From positions 1 to 35,032 of the forward strand of contig CBFGRV010000032.1 in the NCBI GenBank assembly GCA_965651265.1: 35,032 nt of DNA, read 5' to 3'. A model generated the notes under the pieces. It had not been told where the DNA came from. It was given only the letters and a program-made list of their open reading frames with translations, and made no database searches. The position numbers and the translations under genes are program-made. Positions 14,332-22,095 of the stretch are shown here, in pieces; the first letter of the stretch is position 1, and every line of letters starts with the position of its first letter. Source of the DNA: CBFGRV01 sp965651265 (lineage in GTDB: Bacteria > Bacteroidota > Rhodothermia > Rhodothermales > VXPQ01).

Positions 14332-16160
14332 GATCGATCCATCAGCAACCCATGGCGCTATTCGATCACCTGCCCAAGAGGAAGCGGCAGACGCTGCTGA
14401 CCGCGGCGCTCAGCGGTGGATTCGTGGCGGCCTCCTCGCTGGCGCTGATCGTCGCCACGCAGTCGCAGACGGCGTACACCCCCGGCGAACAGAGCGAGGG
14501 TATCACATCGACCCTCGCACGCGAACTGCCGCCCGGGTACGCTGGCGTCCAATTTTCGGATATGACCGCTGAGGCGGGCATCGACTTCGTACACTTTTAT
14601 GGAACCCGCTCATCGCAGCTACCGGAGGACATGGGCTCCGGTGCAGCATGGGGCGATTACGATGGCGACGGCTGGCCCGATCTCTTCATCGCAAACGTGG
14701 TCGGCCCGCTCACCATCACCCAGGAGGAAATCTCCGGCTCGCCCGCCTACTGCAGATTTTACCGCAACAATCAGGATGGCACCTTCAGCGACGTCACCCT
14801 CGAGGCGGGAGTGGACTACCGCGGCTGGGCCAATGGCGCCGCGTGGGGCGACGTCGAGAACGATGGCGATCTCGATCTCGTCGTCTCCGCCTATGGCGAG
14901 CTCGTACTCTTTCGAAACAATGGCGACGGCACGTTCGAGAATGCAACCGAATCGCTAGGCCTCGATGGCTATAGCGGCTTCTGGACCGGCGTATCATGGG
15001 GCGACTACGATCGCGACGGGTTCGCCGATCTCTACGTAACGGGCTACGTGCGCTATGAGCGCCCCGAGCATGGCGCCCGGACGCTTCAATATGATGTCGA
15101 GAACCCGGCCAGCATCAATCCGTCGTCGTTCTCACCAGAACGAAACCTCCTCTTTCACAACCGGGAAGGGGTTGGATTCGAGGAGGTCGGGCTAAAGTCG
15201 GGCGTCTCGAACCCCGAGGGACGCAGCCTTTCCGCAGCCTGGTTCGATGCGGATGAGGATGGATGGCTCGATCTTTACGTCGCCAACGACGTCTCCGACA
15301 ACGTGCTGTATCGCAACATGGGCGACGGCACGTTTCGCGACATCAGCCATCAGGCCCACGTCGCGGATTACCGGGGCGCGATGGGAATCGCAGTCGCTGA
15401 CTGGGACGGCGATACGGACCAGGACGTCGTGGTGTCGCACTGGGTCGCTCAGGAGAACGCGCTCTACACAAACCTGCTTGCGCAAGATCGGGCGCAAGGA
15501 CGGGTGCCCTTCCCCCGTTTCATCGATGAGGCCGATCGGGTGGGACTTGGGCAGATCTCCCTCGATTTCGTCGGCTGGGCGACGTCCTTTTTCGATTTCG
15601 ACAACGATGGCCGACTCGATCTCTTCGTGGCCAACGGCAGCACGTTACAGGATCGCGACGATGAATCCCGTCTCGTGCCAATGAGCTCGCAGATTTTCTG
15701 GAATGCGGGTCCCGAAGAGGGCTTCTTCGACGTGTCCAGCGTGAGTGGCGAATTCTTCACTCGCCCCTTCGTCAGCCGAGGCGCGGCCGTCGCCGATTAT
15801 GACCGGGATGGAGACCTCGATGTGGTCATCGTGAACCATGGCGAGCGTGCCGTCCTGCTTCGGAATGATTCGGACGGCCGTTCGAACTGGATTGCCGTGA
15901 CCCTCGAGGGGCGGGCCAGCAACAGGCAGGGACTCGGGGCGATGATTCGTGTCGTAGCCGGAGACCTCGTACAGGTTCGACAGGTCGGATCGCAAGCGTC
16001 ATATCTCTCCCAGAACGAGCTGAACGAGCATTTCGGGCTCGGTGCTCGCTCTGTCGTCGACTCCATCATCGTGACCTGGCCCAGCGGAGCCTACCAGGTT
16101 GCGACAGACGTAGCCGTGCGAGAGCGGATCCGGCTCGTCGAACCCAACCCAAGTCTATGA
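14328..16160 (+). CDS. CRTAC1-like ASPIC/UnbV beta-propeller protein
   Basis: A 610-residue exported or membrane-anchored protein: hydrophobic N-terminal segment (about 20-42), then seven calcium-binding FG-GAP/VCBS-type repeats whose loops read DYDGDGWPDLF, DVENDGDLDLV, DYDRDGFADLY, DADEDGWLDLY, DWDGDTDQDVV, DFDNDGRLDLF and DYDRDGDLDVV, predicting a seven-bladed propeller. The C-terminal about 75 residues (NWIAVTLEGRASNRQGLGAMIRV..., VDSIIVTWPSG) are the ASPIC/UnbV domain. Such proteins often accompany multiheme cytochromes and TPR proteins; their biochemical role is unclear. It starts inside the stop of the cytochrome gene (ATGA); a second ATG at 14352 is possible. Confidence 0.9.
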   Translation: MRSIHQQPMALFDHLPKRKRQTLLTAALSGGFVAASSLALIVATQSQTAYTPGEQSEGITSTLARELPPGYAGVQFSDMTAEAGIDFVHFYGTRSSQLPEDMGSGAAWGDYDGDGWPDLFIANVVGPLTITQEEISGSPAYCRFYRNNQDGTFSDVTLEAGVDYRGWANGAAWGDVENDGDLDLVVSAYGELVLFRNNGDGTFENATESLGLDGYSGFWTGVSWGDYDRDGFADLYVTGYVRYERPEHGARTLQYDVENPASINPSSFSPERNLLFHNREGVGFEEVGLKSGVSNPEGRSLSAAWFDADEDGWLDLYVANDVSDNVLYRNMGDGTFRDISHQAHVADYRGAMGIAVADWDGDTDQDVVVSHWVAQENALYTNLLAQDRAQGRVPFPRFIDEADRVGLGQISLDFVGWATSFFDFDNDGRLDLFVANGSTLQDRDDESRLVPMSSQIFWNAGPEEGFFDVSSVSGEFFTRPFVSRGAAVADYDRDGDLDVVIVNHGERAVLLRNDSDGRSNWIAVTLEGRASNRQGLGAMIRVVAGDLVQVRQVGSQASYLSQNELNEHFGLGARSVVDSIIVTWPSGAYQVATDVAVRERIRLVEPNPSL

Positions 16161-16181
16161 CACCTCGTCGACGCCACGCCT

Positions 16182-17045
16182 ATGAGGCTTCATTCGCCCC
16201 TCTCCGCCCTTGTCTTCGTGACCGGTCTTTTCGGAATCACTGGATGCGCATCGGAGCCAGAGACCGACGCCCGTAAAGCCGGCAGTGAGGCCTCCATCGA
16301 AGAGCGGCAGCGCATCGTCCAGTTCTGGGAGCTACACCGGAAGGCCACCCGCTTGCGGCTGGACGCCCGTTCGGATGAGGCCATCGCGGCTTACGAAGAC
16401 GCACTTCGGCTCAACGACTCCCACGAAGACGCCCTCTACTACCTCGCCAATCTGTACCTGAACGCCGGCCGCTTTTCCGAGGCGGACCGTACACTCACCC
16501 GATTGACCTCGGCTCATCCGGAGAGCGCCCGTGGCTTCCTGCGCCGCGGTGAGCTGCATCTCTGCTTTGCCGATCCGGCACCCCTCGATCCGAAGGCAGC
16601 GGCCGCATCCTTCCAGCGTGCCCTCGCGCTCAACAGCGAAGAAACGGGTCCCATGCTGCGTCTGGCGCAGGCCGCCCTCCTCCAGGGCCGGCTCGACACC
16701 ACGCAATCCTGGCTCGAGGCCATAGTTGGGACCCATCCCTCCAGCATCGAAGCGAACTTCTTGATGGGATTTCTCGACTGGATGGAGGGCGACACGAGCT
16801 CCGCTCGGCTGCGATATCGCAACACGCTGGATCTCATCGAAGCCAATCCGAACGACCCTGTTGTCGGCGAGGGAGATCGGAAAACCGGCGGCGCCATCAA
16901 GCCGGGAGAACAGCCGACGTGTCCGCTGATGCTGAGCCTCCTGGATGTACCGCTATCGGATGAGGATGGATCGCAGGCGGCTGCCGCGTTCGAGCACGCA
17001 GATGCAGTGCTGCGTGCCCTGAGCGCTGCGGCTGTCGACACATGA
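16182..17045 (+). CDS. TPR-repeat lipoprotein
   Basis: A 287-residue protein with a lipoprotein signal peptide: hydrophobic stretch ending in GITG-C22, so it would be lipid-anchored after cleavage. The mature part consists of tetratricopeptide repeats, for example DEAIAAYEDALRLNDSHEDALYYLANLYLNAGRFSEADRTL given in family form (AxxxYxxAL...A...LA-LYLNAGRF). It follows the ASPIC/UnbV gene by 21 bases and ends convergently to the NnrS-like gene with about 30 bases between. With its two upstream neighbours it forms a multiheme cytochrome, propeller and TPR cassette; it may scaffold assembly on the periplasmic face (inference). Confidence 0.85.
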   Translation: MRLHSPLSALVFVTGLFGITGCASEPETDARKAGSEASIEERQRIVQFWELHRKATRLRLDARSDEAIAAYEDALRLNDSHEDALYYLANLYLNAGRFSEADRTLTRLTSAHPESARGFLRRGELHLCFADPAPLDPKAAAASFQRALALNSEETGPMLRLAQAALLQGRLDTTQSWLEAIVGTHPSSIEANFLMGFLDWMEGDTSSARLRYRNTLDLIEANPNDPVVGEGDRKTGGAIKPGEQPTCPLMLSLLDVPLSDEDGSQAAAAFEHADAVLRALSAAAVDT

Positions 17046-17076
17046 CCGGCGATGTGCGCGAACATCCGCTCGTCGA

Positions 17077-18213
17077 TCACATCTCGACGGTCACAAGCTC
17101 GACGTCGCCGGAGGTCTGATCCGCGGCACTTCGCATGCGGCGTTTCTCGGAGAGCACGGACGCGACGGCGCCGACCAGGAAGGCGACGATGGCTACGGCG
17201 TTGAGCATGCCGCCCCAGCGGCGTAGCCCGGGCAACCCGGCGAGGTCCCCTGCGATCCGCAGAATGAGCGATCCGTGCAGCACAATCAGGTGGCCGTAAT
17301 AATAGGATCGGTAGGCTAGCGGAACGCGCAGTACCGATGGAAAAATGATGGGCGCGTGTCCGAAGATCATACTGAAAACGAATCCCACGAATACGGCGTG
17401 CAGCACAGCATCGTACATCAGGGGCGCGGCTCCCATCCCGAAGGCGGCAAGCATGGCCCCGCCCACCATCAGCCAGAGATAGCCCGGAATCAGACACCAT
17501 GCGATGTAGCGTGTCAGGCCCTTTTGGCGCACGGTGCGACGCACGACATCGAAGCGAAGCAGCCAGAGACCCACGAGCAGCAGCGCGAGGCCCAGCAGTT
17601 GCTCCCCTGGGCCCGGAACGGAGGTTGCGGCGAATACGCCCACGCCGAACAGTCCCATCAACGCCAGAAACGTCCTCTGGACATGGGGCGCGTGCATGAG
17701 TACGCGGCTGAGCTCGAGCCTCTCCCCCGCTATCGTCAGGATGAGGAAGCCCATCCACCACCAGACCACCACGGTCATCGGCGTGCCGACCAGCCATAGC
17801 AGATTCCCAACGAACCATGCCAACGCACCGGCCCCCATCACGGCCACGAAGGGCGCCGCCTGAATCCGCCAGACCACCAGAAAGATGATGGGCAGAACCA
17901 GGCTTCCGGCCGTGATGAAGAGTGCGCCAATCGATAGAGCCGACCCGCCCAGGATCGGTCTGAACACGGCGTCGCCGATGAGCAGCAGCCCTCCCGCACC
18001 AACGAGCAACGGCCCGCCGAACGACCACGTCCGACCCAGTGCCACGGCACGCTCCAGGCTGATGAGGGTGCCCAGGAAGCCGCAGACCATCAGCGGACCA
18101 TGGAGCATCGCAATCGATTCCGTGTGGAGAGACCAGCCGATCCGCACCAGTCCGGCGCCGAGCCCCGCCACGAGGGCCATCATGCCGAGCGCCATGAGCG
18201 CGAATCGACTCAT
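17077..18213 (-). CDS. NnrS-like heme/copper membrane protein
   Basis: A 378-residue protein with about twelve membrane helices. It matches NnrS-type proteins: HGPLMVCGFLGTLISLERAVALG early, and HAVFVGFVFSMIFGHAPIIFP late, the latter with histidines conserved in the family. NnrS binds heme and copper and protects against nitrosative stress; the gene is commonly found with NO-reductase or denitrification genes, which fits this island. The C-terminal 30 residues are hydrophilic. The preceding CopD-like gene ends in TGA overlapping the start; either GTG 18216 or ATG 18213 could be used, and I take the ATG. It is the last gene of the operon starting at 20760. Confidence 0.8.
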   Translation of the reverse strand: MSRFALMALGMMALVAGLGAGLVRIGWSLHTESIAMLHGPLMVCGFLGTLISLERAVALGRTWSFGGPLLVGAGGLLLIGDAVFRPILGGSALSIGALFITAGSLVLPIIFLVVWRIQAAPFVAVMGAGALAWFVGNLLWLVGTPMTVVVWWWMGFLILTIAGERLELSRVLMHAPHVQRTFLALMGLFGVGVFAATSVPGPGEQLLGLALLLVGLWLLRFDVVRRTVRQKGLTRYIAWCLIPGYLWLMVGGAMLAAFGMGAAPLMYDAVLHAVFVGFVFSMIFGHAPIIFPSVLRVPLAYRSYYYGHLIVLHGSLILRIAGDLAGLPGLRRWGGMLNAVAIVAFLVGAVASVLSEKRRMRSAADQTSGDVELVTVEM

Positions 18214-18716
18214 CACCAGCCTCTCACCAGCATCACGGCCAGGGCAAGAATCACGAGGGAGGCGAGCAGCATCACGCGTCCCGCATAGCTCGCCGTTCGC
18301 CGCAGCGCCTTCGCCTCACTTGATCCGGGATCGCTCTCCATGAGCTTCGCGGCCCTCGGGCCGATCCAGAAGTCGTGCCACGCGCTCCCCGCCAGCACGA
18401 GCACGACGAGGCCCACTTTCCACGCCAGGAGGTTGCCCCAGGGACCGCTCCAGAGGACGCCGTTCACCGCATCCGCCCAGCCATAGCCTCGATGACCAAG
18501 ATTCGTGATGCCCGTCACGACCAGCAGGGCCAGCACCATCCAACCGACCCATCGAAATTTCAGGCCGATGCGATATAGCATGGCCGATCTCACGTGCTCG
18601 AACGGCGCCTCGCGCAGGATCGGCACGATGACTACCCCCAGGAACACCATCCCGCCGATCCACACGATCGCCCCCAGAATGTGCAGCCAGACGGAGATCA
18701 GGTACCAGGTGTGCAT
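18213..18716 (-). CDS. CopD-like membrane protein
   Basis: A 167-residue protein with four membrane helices. The N-terminal phrase WLHILGAIVWIGGMVFLGVVIVPIL is characteristic of the CopD copper-resistance domain family and related small membrane proteins with conserved His/Trp positions that may bind heme or copper. Helices are near 8-30, 55-75, 95-115 and 146-165. It overlaps the NnrS-like gene (TGATG), so the two are translationally coupled, and together they suggest metal or heme handling during nitrosative stress. Start ATG 18716 is nine bases from the ferredoxin stop. Confidence 0.75.
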   Translation of the reverse strand: MHTWYLISVWLHILGAIVWIGGMVFLGVVIVPILREAPFEHVRSAMLYRIGLKFRWVGWMVLALLVVTGITNLGHRGYGWADAVNGVLWSGPWGNLLAWKVGLVVLVLAGSAWHDFWIGPRAAKLMESDPGSSEAKALRRTASYAGRVMLLASLVILALAVMLVRGW

Positions 18717-18725
18717 CCGGACGGA

Positions 18726-19082
18726 CTATTGGGAGGCCTCGAGATCCCACGTGAGGATGTCATCCTCTGATTTCTCCCGCTGCGCCCACTCTTCGGCATC
18801 CGGCAACGGATCCTTCTTCTCGGTGATGTTGAAGCCTGCCTCCTGCCACTGGCGAGAGAGGTAGGCGTTCCACTCCGCGTAGTGGGCCCAGTGCTCGGGC
18901 AGCTCGTCATCGGCGTAGATGGCCTCGACCGGGCAAACGGGCACGCATGCGTTGCAGTCGATGCACTCGTCCGGATTGATCGCGAGAAAATTCGGGCCCT
19001 CATAGAAGCAATCGACCGGGCAGACTTCCACGCAGTCGGTATGCTTGCAGTTGATGCAGGGTTCAGCTACTACGTACGGCAT
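18726..19082 (-). CDS. fdxA: Seven-iron ferredoxin (FdxA-type)
   Basis: A 118-residue ferredoxin with the typical 7Fe pattern: C9, C12, C17, C21 (plus C25) and C40, C43, C46, C50, giving one [3Fe-4S] and one [4Fe-4S] cluster. The first residues MPYVVAEPCINCKHTDCVEVCPVDC are nearly invariant in FdxA (shown in family form). The C-terminal extension after residue 60 (EHWAHYAEWNAYLSRQW) is usual for FdxA of this length. FdxA transfers electrons at low potential; here it lies in an operon with a SufT-like Fe-S assembly factor. It follows that gene by 53 bases. Confidence 0.95.
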   Translation of the reverse strand: MPYVVAEPCINCKHTDCVEVCPVDCFYEGPNFLAINPDECIDCNACVPVCPVEAIYADDELPEHWAHYAEWNAYLSRQWQEAGFNITEKKDPLPDAEEWAQREKSEDDILTWDLEASQ

Positions 19083-19135
19083 ATCGCGTGTTGGTTGGAT
19101 GTTGGATGACTACGCGGCGCACCCGCCCGTGCCGC

Positions 19136-19447
19136 CTAAAAGACGCCCATCCGCTTCAGCCGGCCCTCGTAGTCGATCATCGACGGCCCCCAGGGTGGAT
19201 CCCATACGAGCTCGATCACGCCGCGCCGAAGACCGGGCACATCCTGAAGCGCGCGTCCGACTTCTTGCTTGATGTAGCTACTCATCGGGCATGCCGGCGT
19301 GGTCATCGTCAGACGAATCTCCGCCGTGGATCCGTCGACGTACAGATGGTAAATGAGGCCGAGGTCGACGATATTGATGCCGAGCTCCGGATCGATGACC
19401 CCATAGAGCCGCTCGACGATGGCGCGGCGCATAGAGACGGCAGCCAT
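19136..19447 (-). CDS. MIP18/DUF59 family Fe-S assembly factor (SufT/PaaD-like)
   Basis: About 103 residues of the DUF59 fold: RAIVERLYGVIDPELGINIVDLGLIY, then RLTMTTPACPMSSYI with the conserved cysteine, then VELVWDPPWGPSMI-type ending (IELVWDPPWGPSMI). DUF59/MIP18 proteins help deliver Fe-S clusters to apoproteins. The start is uncertain: ATG 19447 gives the usual family length, but the frame stays open to 19699 and a GTG at 19483 is possible, which would add an alanine/serine-rich leader. The gene follows the second DUF2249 gene and precedes the ferredoxin. No Shine-Dalgarno is obvious. Confidence 0.85.
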   Translation of the reverse strand: MAAVSMRRAIVERLYGVIDPELGINIVDLGLIYHLYVDGSTAEIRLTMTTPACPMSSYIKQEVGRALQDVPGLRRGVIELVWDPPWGPSMIDYEGRLKRMGVF

Positions 19448-19541
19448 GGCGGCGGAGGCCGATGCATCCTGGTCCGATACCACGGCGGCAGTTTGCGCAC
19501 CGTTCTGCTGTGCCCCATCGGCAGCGGGCTCCCCGCCAGGG

Positions 19542-19799
19542 TCACCGCTTTGAGACTCGGACGTGCCAGGTTTCCGGTCCCTTCTCGAGATACCGAAAAT
19601 CGAAAGATTCATCGCCGTGCTCGGCTTTGAGCGTATAGTACATGCAGGTCGGATCGTGATCCACCAGAAGGTCGAGTTCCTCACCCGCGTCGAGCGCATG
19701 GTAGGCGCCCATGATCATCTCGAACCGAAATCGAGGCTCGACATCGCGCACATCGAGCCGGGTATCTGCCGTCTCAGTACTTTTCATGTTTTCGGGCAT
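19542..19799 (-). CDS. DUF2249 protein (second copy)
   Basis: An 85-residue DUF2249 protein: LDVRDVEPRFRFEMIMGAYHAL, then GEELDLLVDHDPTCMYYTL, then EYLEKGPETWHVRV-type ending (RYLEKGPETWHVRVSK). The fold is SirA/TusA-like without the catalytic cysteine. DUF2249 genes are frequent near denitrification and NO-response genes, which fits the NnrS operon. ATG 19799 is chosen; ATG 19787 is the alternative. It pairs with another DUF2249 gene at the head of the operon, and the two share the 'LDVR...DHDP...LEQGPE-W-VRI' scheme while diverging elsewhere. Confidence 0.85.
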   Translation of the reverse strand: MPENMKSTETADTRLDVRDVEPRFRFEMIMGAYHALDAGEELDLLVDHDPTCMYYTLKAEHGDESFDFRYLEKGPETWHVRVSKR

Positions 19800-19813
19800 G
19801 CTACTTCGCGTCT

Positions 19814-20512
19814 CTAGGCTTCTTCTTCTACCTGGATGCTCTCGCGCCGCGCGGCCTTGTCCGCCGCTGTTCCACAGCCCCATCCGCGCTTCTTGAGCAG
19901 CCACCGAGCCCAGTCCTCTTCGTACTTCGGGCTCGATGGTGCGAGCGCGATCGTGCCCGTGTAGCCTTTCAGCGCCAGGCGCATCATGACCTCACCGGCC
20001 ACGCCTTCCTCCGGCTCGGGCCCTCCACCGAGCAGCCGGACGTGCGCGAGGTATGGAAAGGTAATCGCCAACACCTCGTCCAGCAGGTCGGGATCATAGT
20101 TCGACGGCGCTACCTCCCAGCTCGTGAACGTCGCTCTCGACGCCGCCCATCGAGCGGCCTCCCTGGCCTCGTCCGAATCGGTTCCATGGATGTATGCTGT
20201 GGTGCCGGGGACATCCGGCTCCGGACGGCGCAACAACAGACCTGCGCCGATCTGGCTTGCCGCCCCGGCCCACACTACCAGCATTGGAAGCGAGCACTCG
20301 GCCGACGGCTGGATCCACCGTACCCCGGCCTCACCCGGCACACAGGACAGGTGCTCGTTTTGCAGGATGGGACAGAGGGAGGGATTCACCCCGTGCGCCT
20401 GACCTGCACCGACGGTCAGCTCCAGCCCGCCGAGGGCTCGACGTTGGACGGCCTCGCGTAGCTCATCAAACCCTGCGCGAGGCAGAGCATCGCTGCTCAA
20501 TAGGATGGTCAT
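19814..20512 (-). CDS. Unknown protein, possible sugar-phosphate-isomerase-like fold
   Basis: A 232-residue soluble protein that I cannot assign to a known family with confidence. The start is ATG 20512, which overlaps the stop of the first DUF2249 gene (ATGA), giving clear translational coupling; longer frames upstream are not needed. The N-terminal phrase LREAVQRRALGGLELTVG resembles the 'GLELTVG/GIELW' element of xylose-isomerase-like TIM barrels, but a complete barrel would need more residues. Six cysteines are scattered, two near CPILQNEHLSC and others at the C-terminus. Its fixed place between two DUF2249 genes implies a role in the same response. Confidence 0.65.
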   Translation of the reverse strand: MTILLSSDALPRAGFDELREAVQRRALGGLELTVGAGQAHGVNPSLCPILQNEHLSCVPGEAGVRWIQPSAECSLPMLVVWAGAASQIGAGLLLRRPEPDVPGTTAYIHGTDSDEAREAARWAASRATFTSWEVAPSNYDPDLLDEVLAITFPYLAHVRLLGGGPEPEEGVAGEVMMRLALKGYTGTIALAPSSPKYEEDWARWLLKKRGWGCGTAADKAARRESIQVEEEA

Positions 20513-20760
20513 GCAGCCAATCGACTGATCCGCACGCGCCATAACTCGGGACCCTGCTCGAGGTACTCCCACGCCACCTGTCCCGGCCGCTCAAACTGGA
20601 ATTGGTAGCGCAGAGGAACGGGGTCGTGATCGTTCACGAGTACGAACGAGTCGCCCACATTGAGGGCATCGAACGTCGCAAAAATGGTCGGATGCTTCTG
20701 GCGCGGGGGAATCGGCCGCACATCCAGCACTTTCGGATCCTGCGATTCGGTGACGGACAT
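20509..20760 (-). CDS. DUF2249 protein (first copy)
   Basis: An 83-residue DUF2249 protein at the head of a minus-strand operon: VLDVRPIPPRQKHPTIFATFDAL, then GDSFVLVNDHDPVPLRYQF, then YLEQGPELWRVRISR. The family is small, soluble and TusA-like, with no proven chemistry known to me. The first codon is ATG 20760. Its stop overlaps the start of the next gene by four bases. The upstream region 20761-20943 contains an AT-rich dyad shared with the divergent SufR-like regulator, so the operon is probably under that regulator's control. Confidence 0.85.
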   Translation of the reverse strand: MSVTESQDPKVLDVRPIPPRQKHPTIFATFDALNVGDSFVLVNDHDPVPLRYQFQFERPGQVAWEYLEQGPELWRVRISRLAA

Positions 20761-20849
20761 ATCTAGGTCGGTTCGGATGATGAGGATGATCTCTGTTGCC
20801 GGCGCCTCTCGCGCCGCACACCATGCTACGTCATCGACGATCTTTTAAC

Positions 20850-20901
20850 AATATAAAAACTATGAAAACCGTTTTTATTTTAGACAGGGCCTTGCTATAC
20901 T
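20850..20901. promoter_or_regulatory. Divergent promoter region with ATAAAAAC-N10-GTTTTTAT operator
   Basis: A perfect 8-bp inverted repeat lies at 20853-20860 and 20871-20878 with ten bases between. On the plus strand its right arm occupies the place of a -35 box for TATACT at 20896-20901. On the minus strand the left arm overlaps TATATT at 20855-20850, a candidate -10 box for the DUF2249 operon. The AT-richness contrasts with the surrounding GC-rich DNA. A natural ligand is the SufR-like protein encoded at 20944. Confidence 0.55.
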
Positions 20902-20943
20902 GACGGCGGCTCGAGAATTCCCTCTTACGAACCCAGTCGTGCG

Positions 20944-21585
20944 GTGAGTCGGCTATCCTTCATCTCGTCCGAAAGCAAACGAGATCTCCTGATTCTGCTC
21001 AAGCGCGCAGGCTCCATTTCCCTGGATCTGGCGGAGAAAGAGACGGGACTATCGCGCACGACGCTGCGCGAGCACCTGCGCCAGCTCGAGCGGGACGGCC
21101 TCATACGGCGGACCTATCGACGGTACGGCCGCGGCCGCCCGAGCGTCCATTTTCACCTCACCGAGAACGGCGAGGCCCTCTTCCCGACCCGCGACGGCCT
21201 GCTGCTTCGCCGGCTGTTGCGGTTTCTTGAAGAGGAAAACCGCACGGATCTCATCGAGCGGTTCTTCGACGTCTTCTGGAACGAACGGCGCCGAGAATTC
21301 GCCCTGCGCTGCGAAGCCGAAGGGGCAACCGGCCTTACCGACCGCGCGCGCGTGCTGGAAGATATGCTGACCGACCAGGGCTTCATGCCGGAGGTCGTCA
21401 TTCAGGATGATGAAGTGATGATTCGTGAATGCAACTGCCCCTTCCCCGAAGCCGTGAAGCACACGCGCCTGCCCTGCCGCCTCGAGGCCGAGTTTTTCGA
21501 GGAGGTGTTCGATGCGTCGATCGGCCGGCTTGCCTACATCCCGGAAGGCAGCCCGGCATGCACCTATCGCACGCACCAGGACTGA
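20944..21585 (+). CDS. SufR-like Fe-S-sensing transcriptional regulator
   Basis: A 213-residue regulator with an N-terminal winged helix-turn-helix (about 10-75, phrases ISLDLAEKETGLSRTTLREHLRQLERDGLI in family form, then GRGRPSVHFHLTENG) and a C-terminal domain with cysteines C163, C165, C178 and C206 in the SufR-like order ECNCPFPEAVKHTRLPCRLE. SufR-type repressors bind an Fe-S cluster through such cysteines and sense iron, redox state or NO. GTG 20944 is the likely start. It diverges from the DUF2249/SufT/ferredoxin/NnrS operon across a dyad-containing 183-base gap, suggesting that operon as target. Exact relation to SufR is by motif, not alignment. Confidence 0.8.
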   Translation: MSRLSFISSESKRDLLILLKRAGSISLDLAEKETGLSRTTLREHLRQLERDGLIRRTYRRYGRGRPSVHFHLTENGEALFPTRDGLLLRRLLRFLEEENRTDLIERFFDVFWNERRREFALRCEAEGATGLTDRARVLEDMLTDQGFMPEVVIQDDEVMIRECNCPFPEAVKHTRLPCRLEAEFFEEVFDASIGRLAYIPEGSPACTYRTHQD

Positions 21586-21675
21586 CGCCCTACGGCACGT
21601 CCATCATGGCAATAGAACCGACTGCCGCTCGATCGCATCGCGATGGCGGCAGCCGTCCTGATTGCCTTTCGGTCT

Positions 21676-22095
21676 CTACTGCCCCTGCCGCTCGTATTCA
21701 GCTCGCAGCCGCTCCTCGCGCTCGCGGAGCTCCGGCGTGAGGGAGTCGCCGAAGTCGTCGGTCTCGAAGATCTGACGAATCTCGAGCACGCCCTCGCGAA
21801 ACGGCACTTTGCGGGCCCATTCCACGGCTTCCTCTCTGGAGTTCACCTCGATGATCCAGAAGCCCGCGACCAGCTCTTTGGTCTCCGTAAAGGGCCCATC
21901 GATCACCGCCGGCGTCTCACCGTTGAAATCCACCCGGAACCCCCGCGAACTCGGATGCAGCCCCTCGCCCGCACGCATGACACCCGCACGCGCCAGCTCC
22001 TCGTTGTACGCGGCCATCTCTTCGAATTCCTCGGTCGTCGGCATCCGGCCGCTTTCCGATTCCTCGTTCGCCTTCACGATCATCATGAAACGCAT
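21676..22095 (-). CDS. YciI-like (YCII/DGPF domain) protein
   Basis: A 139-residue protein of the YCII/DGPFAETK family: MRFMMIVKANEESE at the N-terminus, AGEGLHPSS in the middle, and the diagnostic DGPFTETKELVAGFWIIEVNS followed by EEAVEWARKVP. These ferredoxin-like-fold proteins occur next to ECF sigma factors in many genomes; no sigma factor is seen here. ATG 22095 is preceded by AGAGGTGG, a strong Shine-Dalgarno. Its function is unknown. Confidence 0.9.
   Translation of the reverse strand: MRFMMIVKANEESESGRMPTTEEFEEMAAYNEELARAGVMRAGEGLHPSSRGFRVDFNGETPAVIDGPFTETKELVAGFWIIEVNSREEAVEWARKVPFREGVLEIRQIFETDDFGDSLTPELREREERLRAEYERQGQ

Noticed and set aside
16514..18028. Long minus-strand open frame (about 504 codons) across the TPR lipoprotein and NnrS-like genes
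   Set aside because: Its product is arginine- and alanine-rich with no domain, and it overlaps two well-supported genes in other frames; typical GC-rich shadow.
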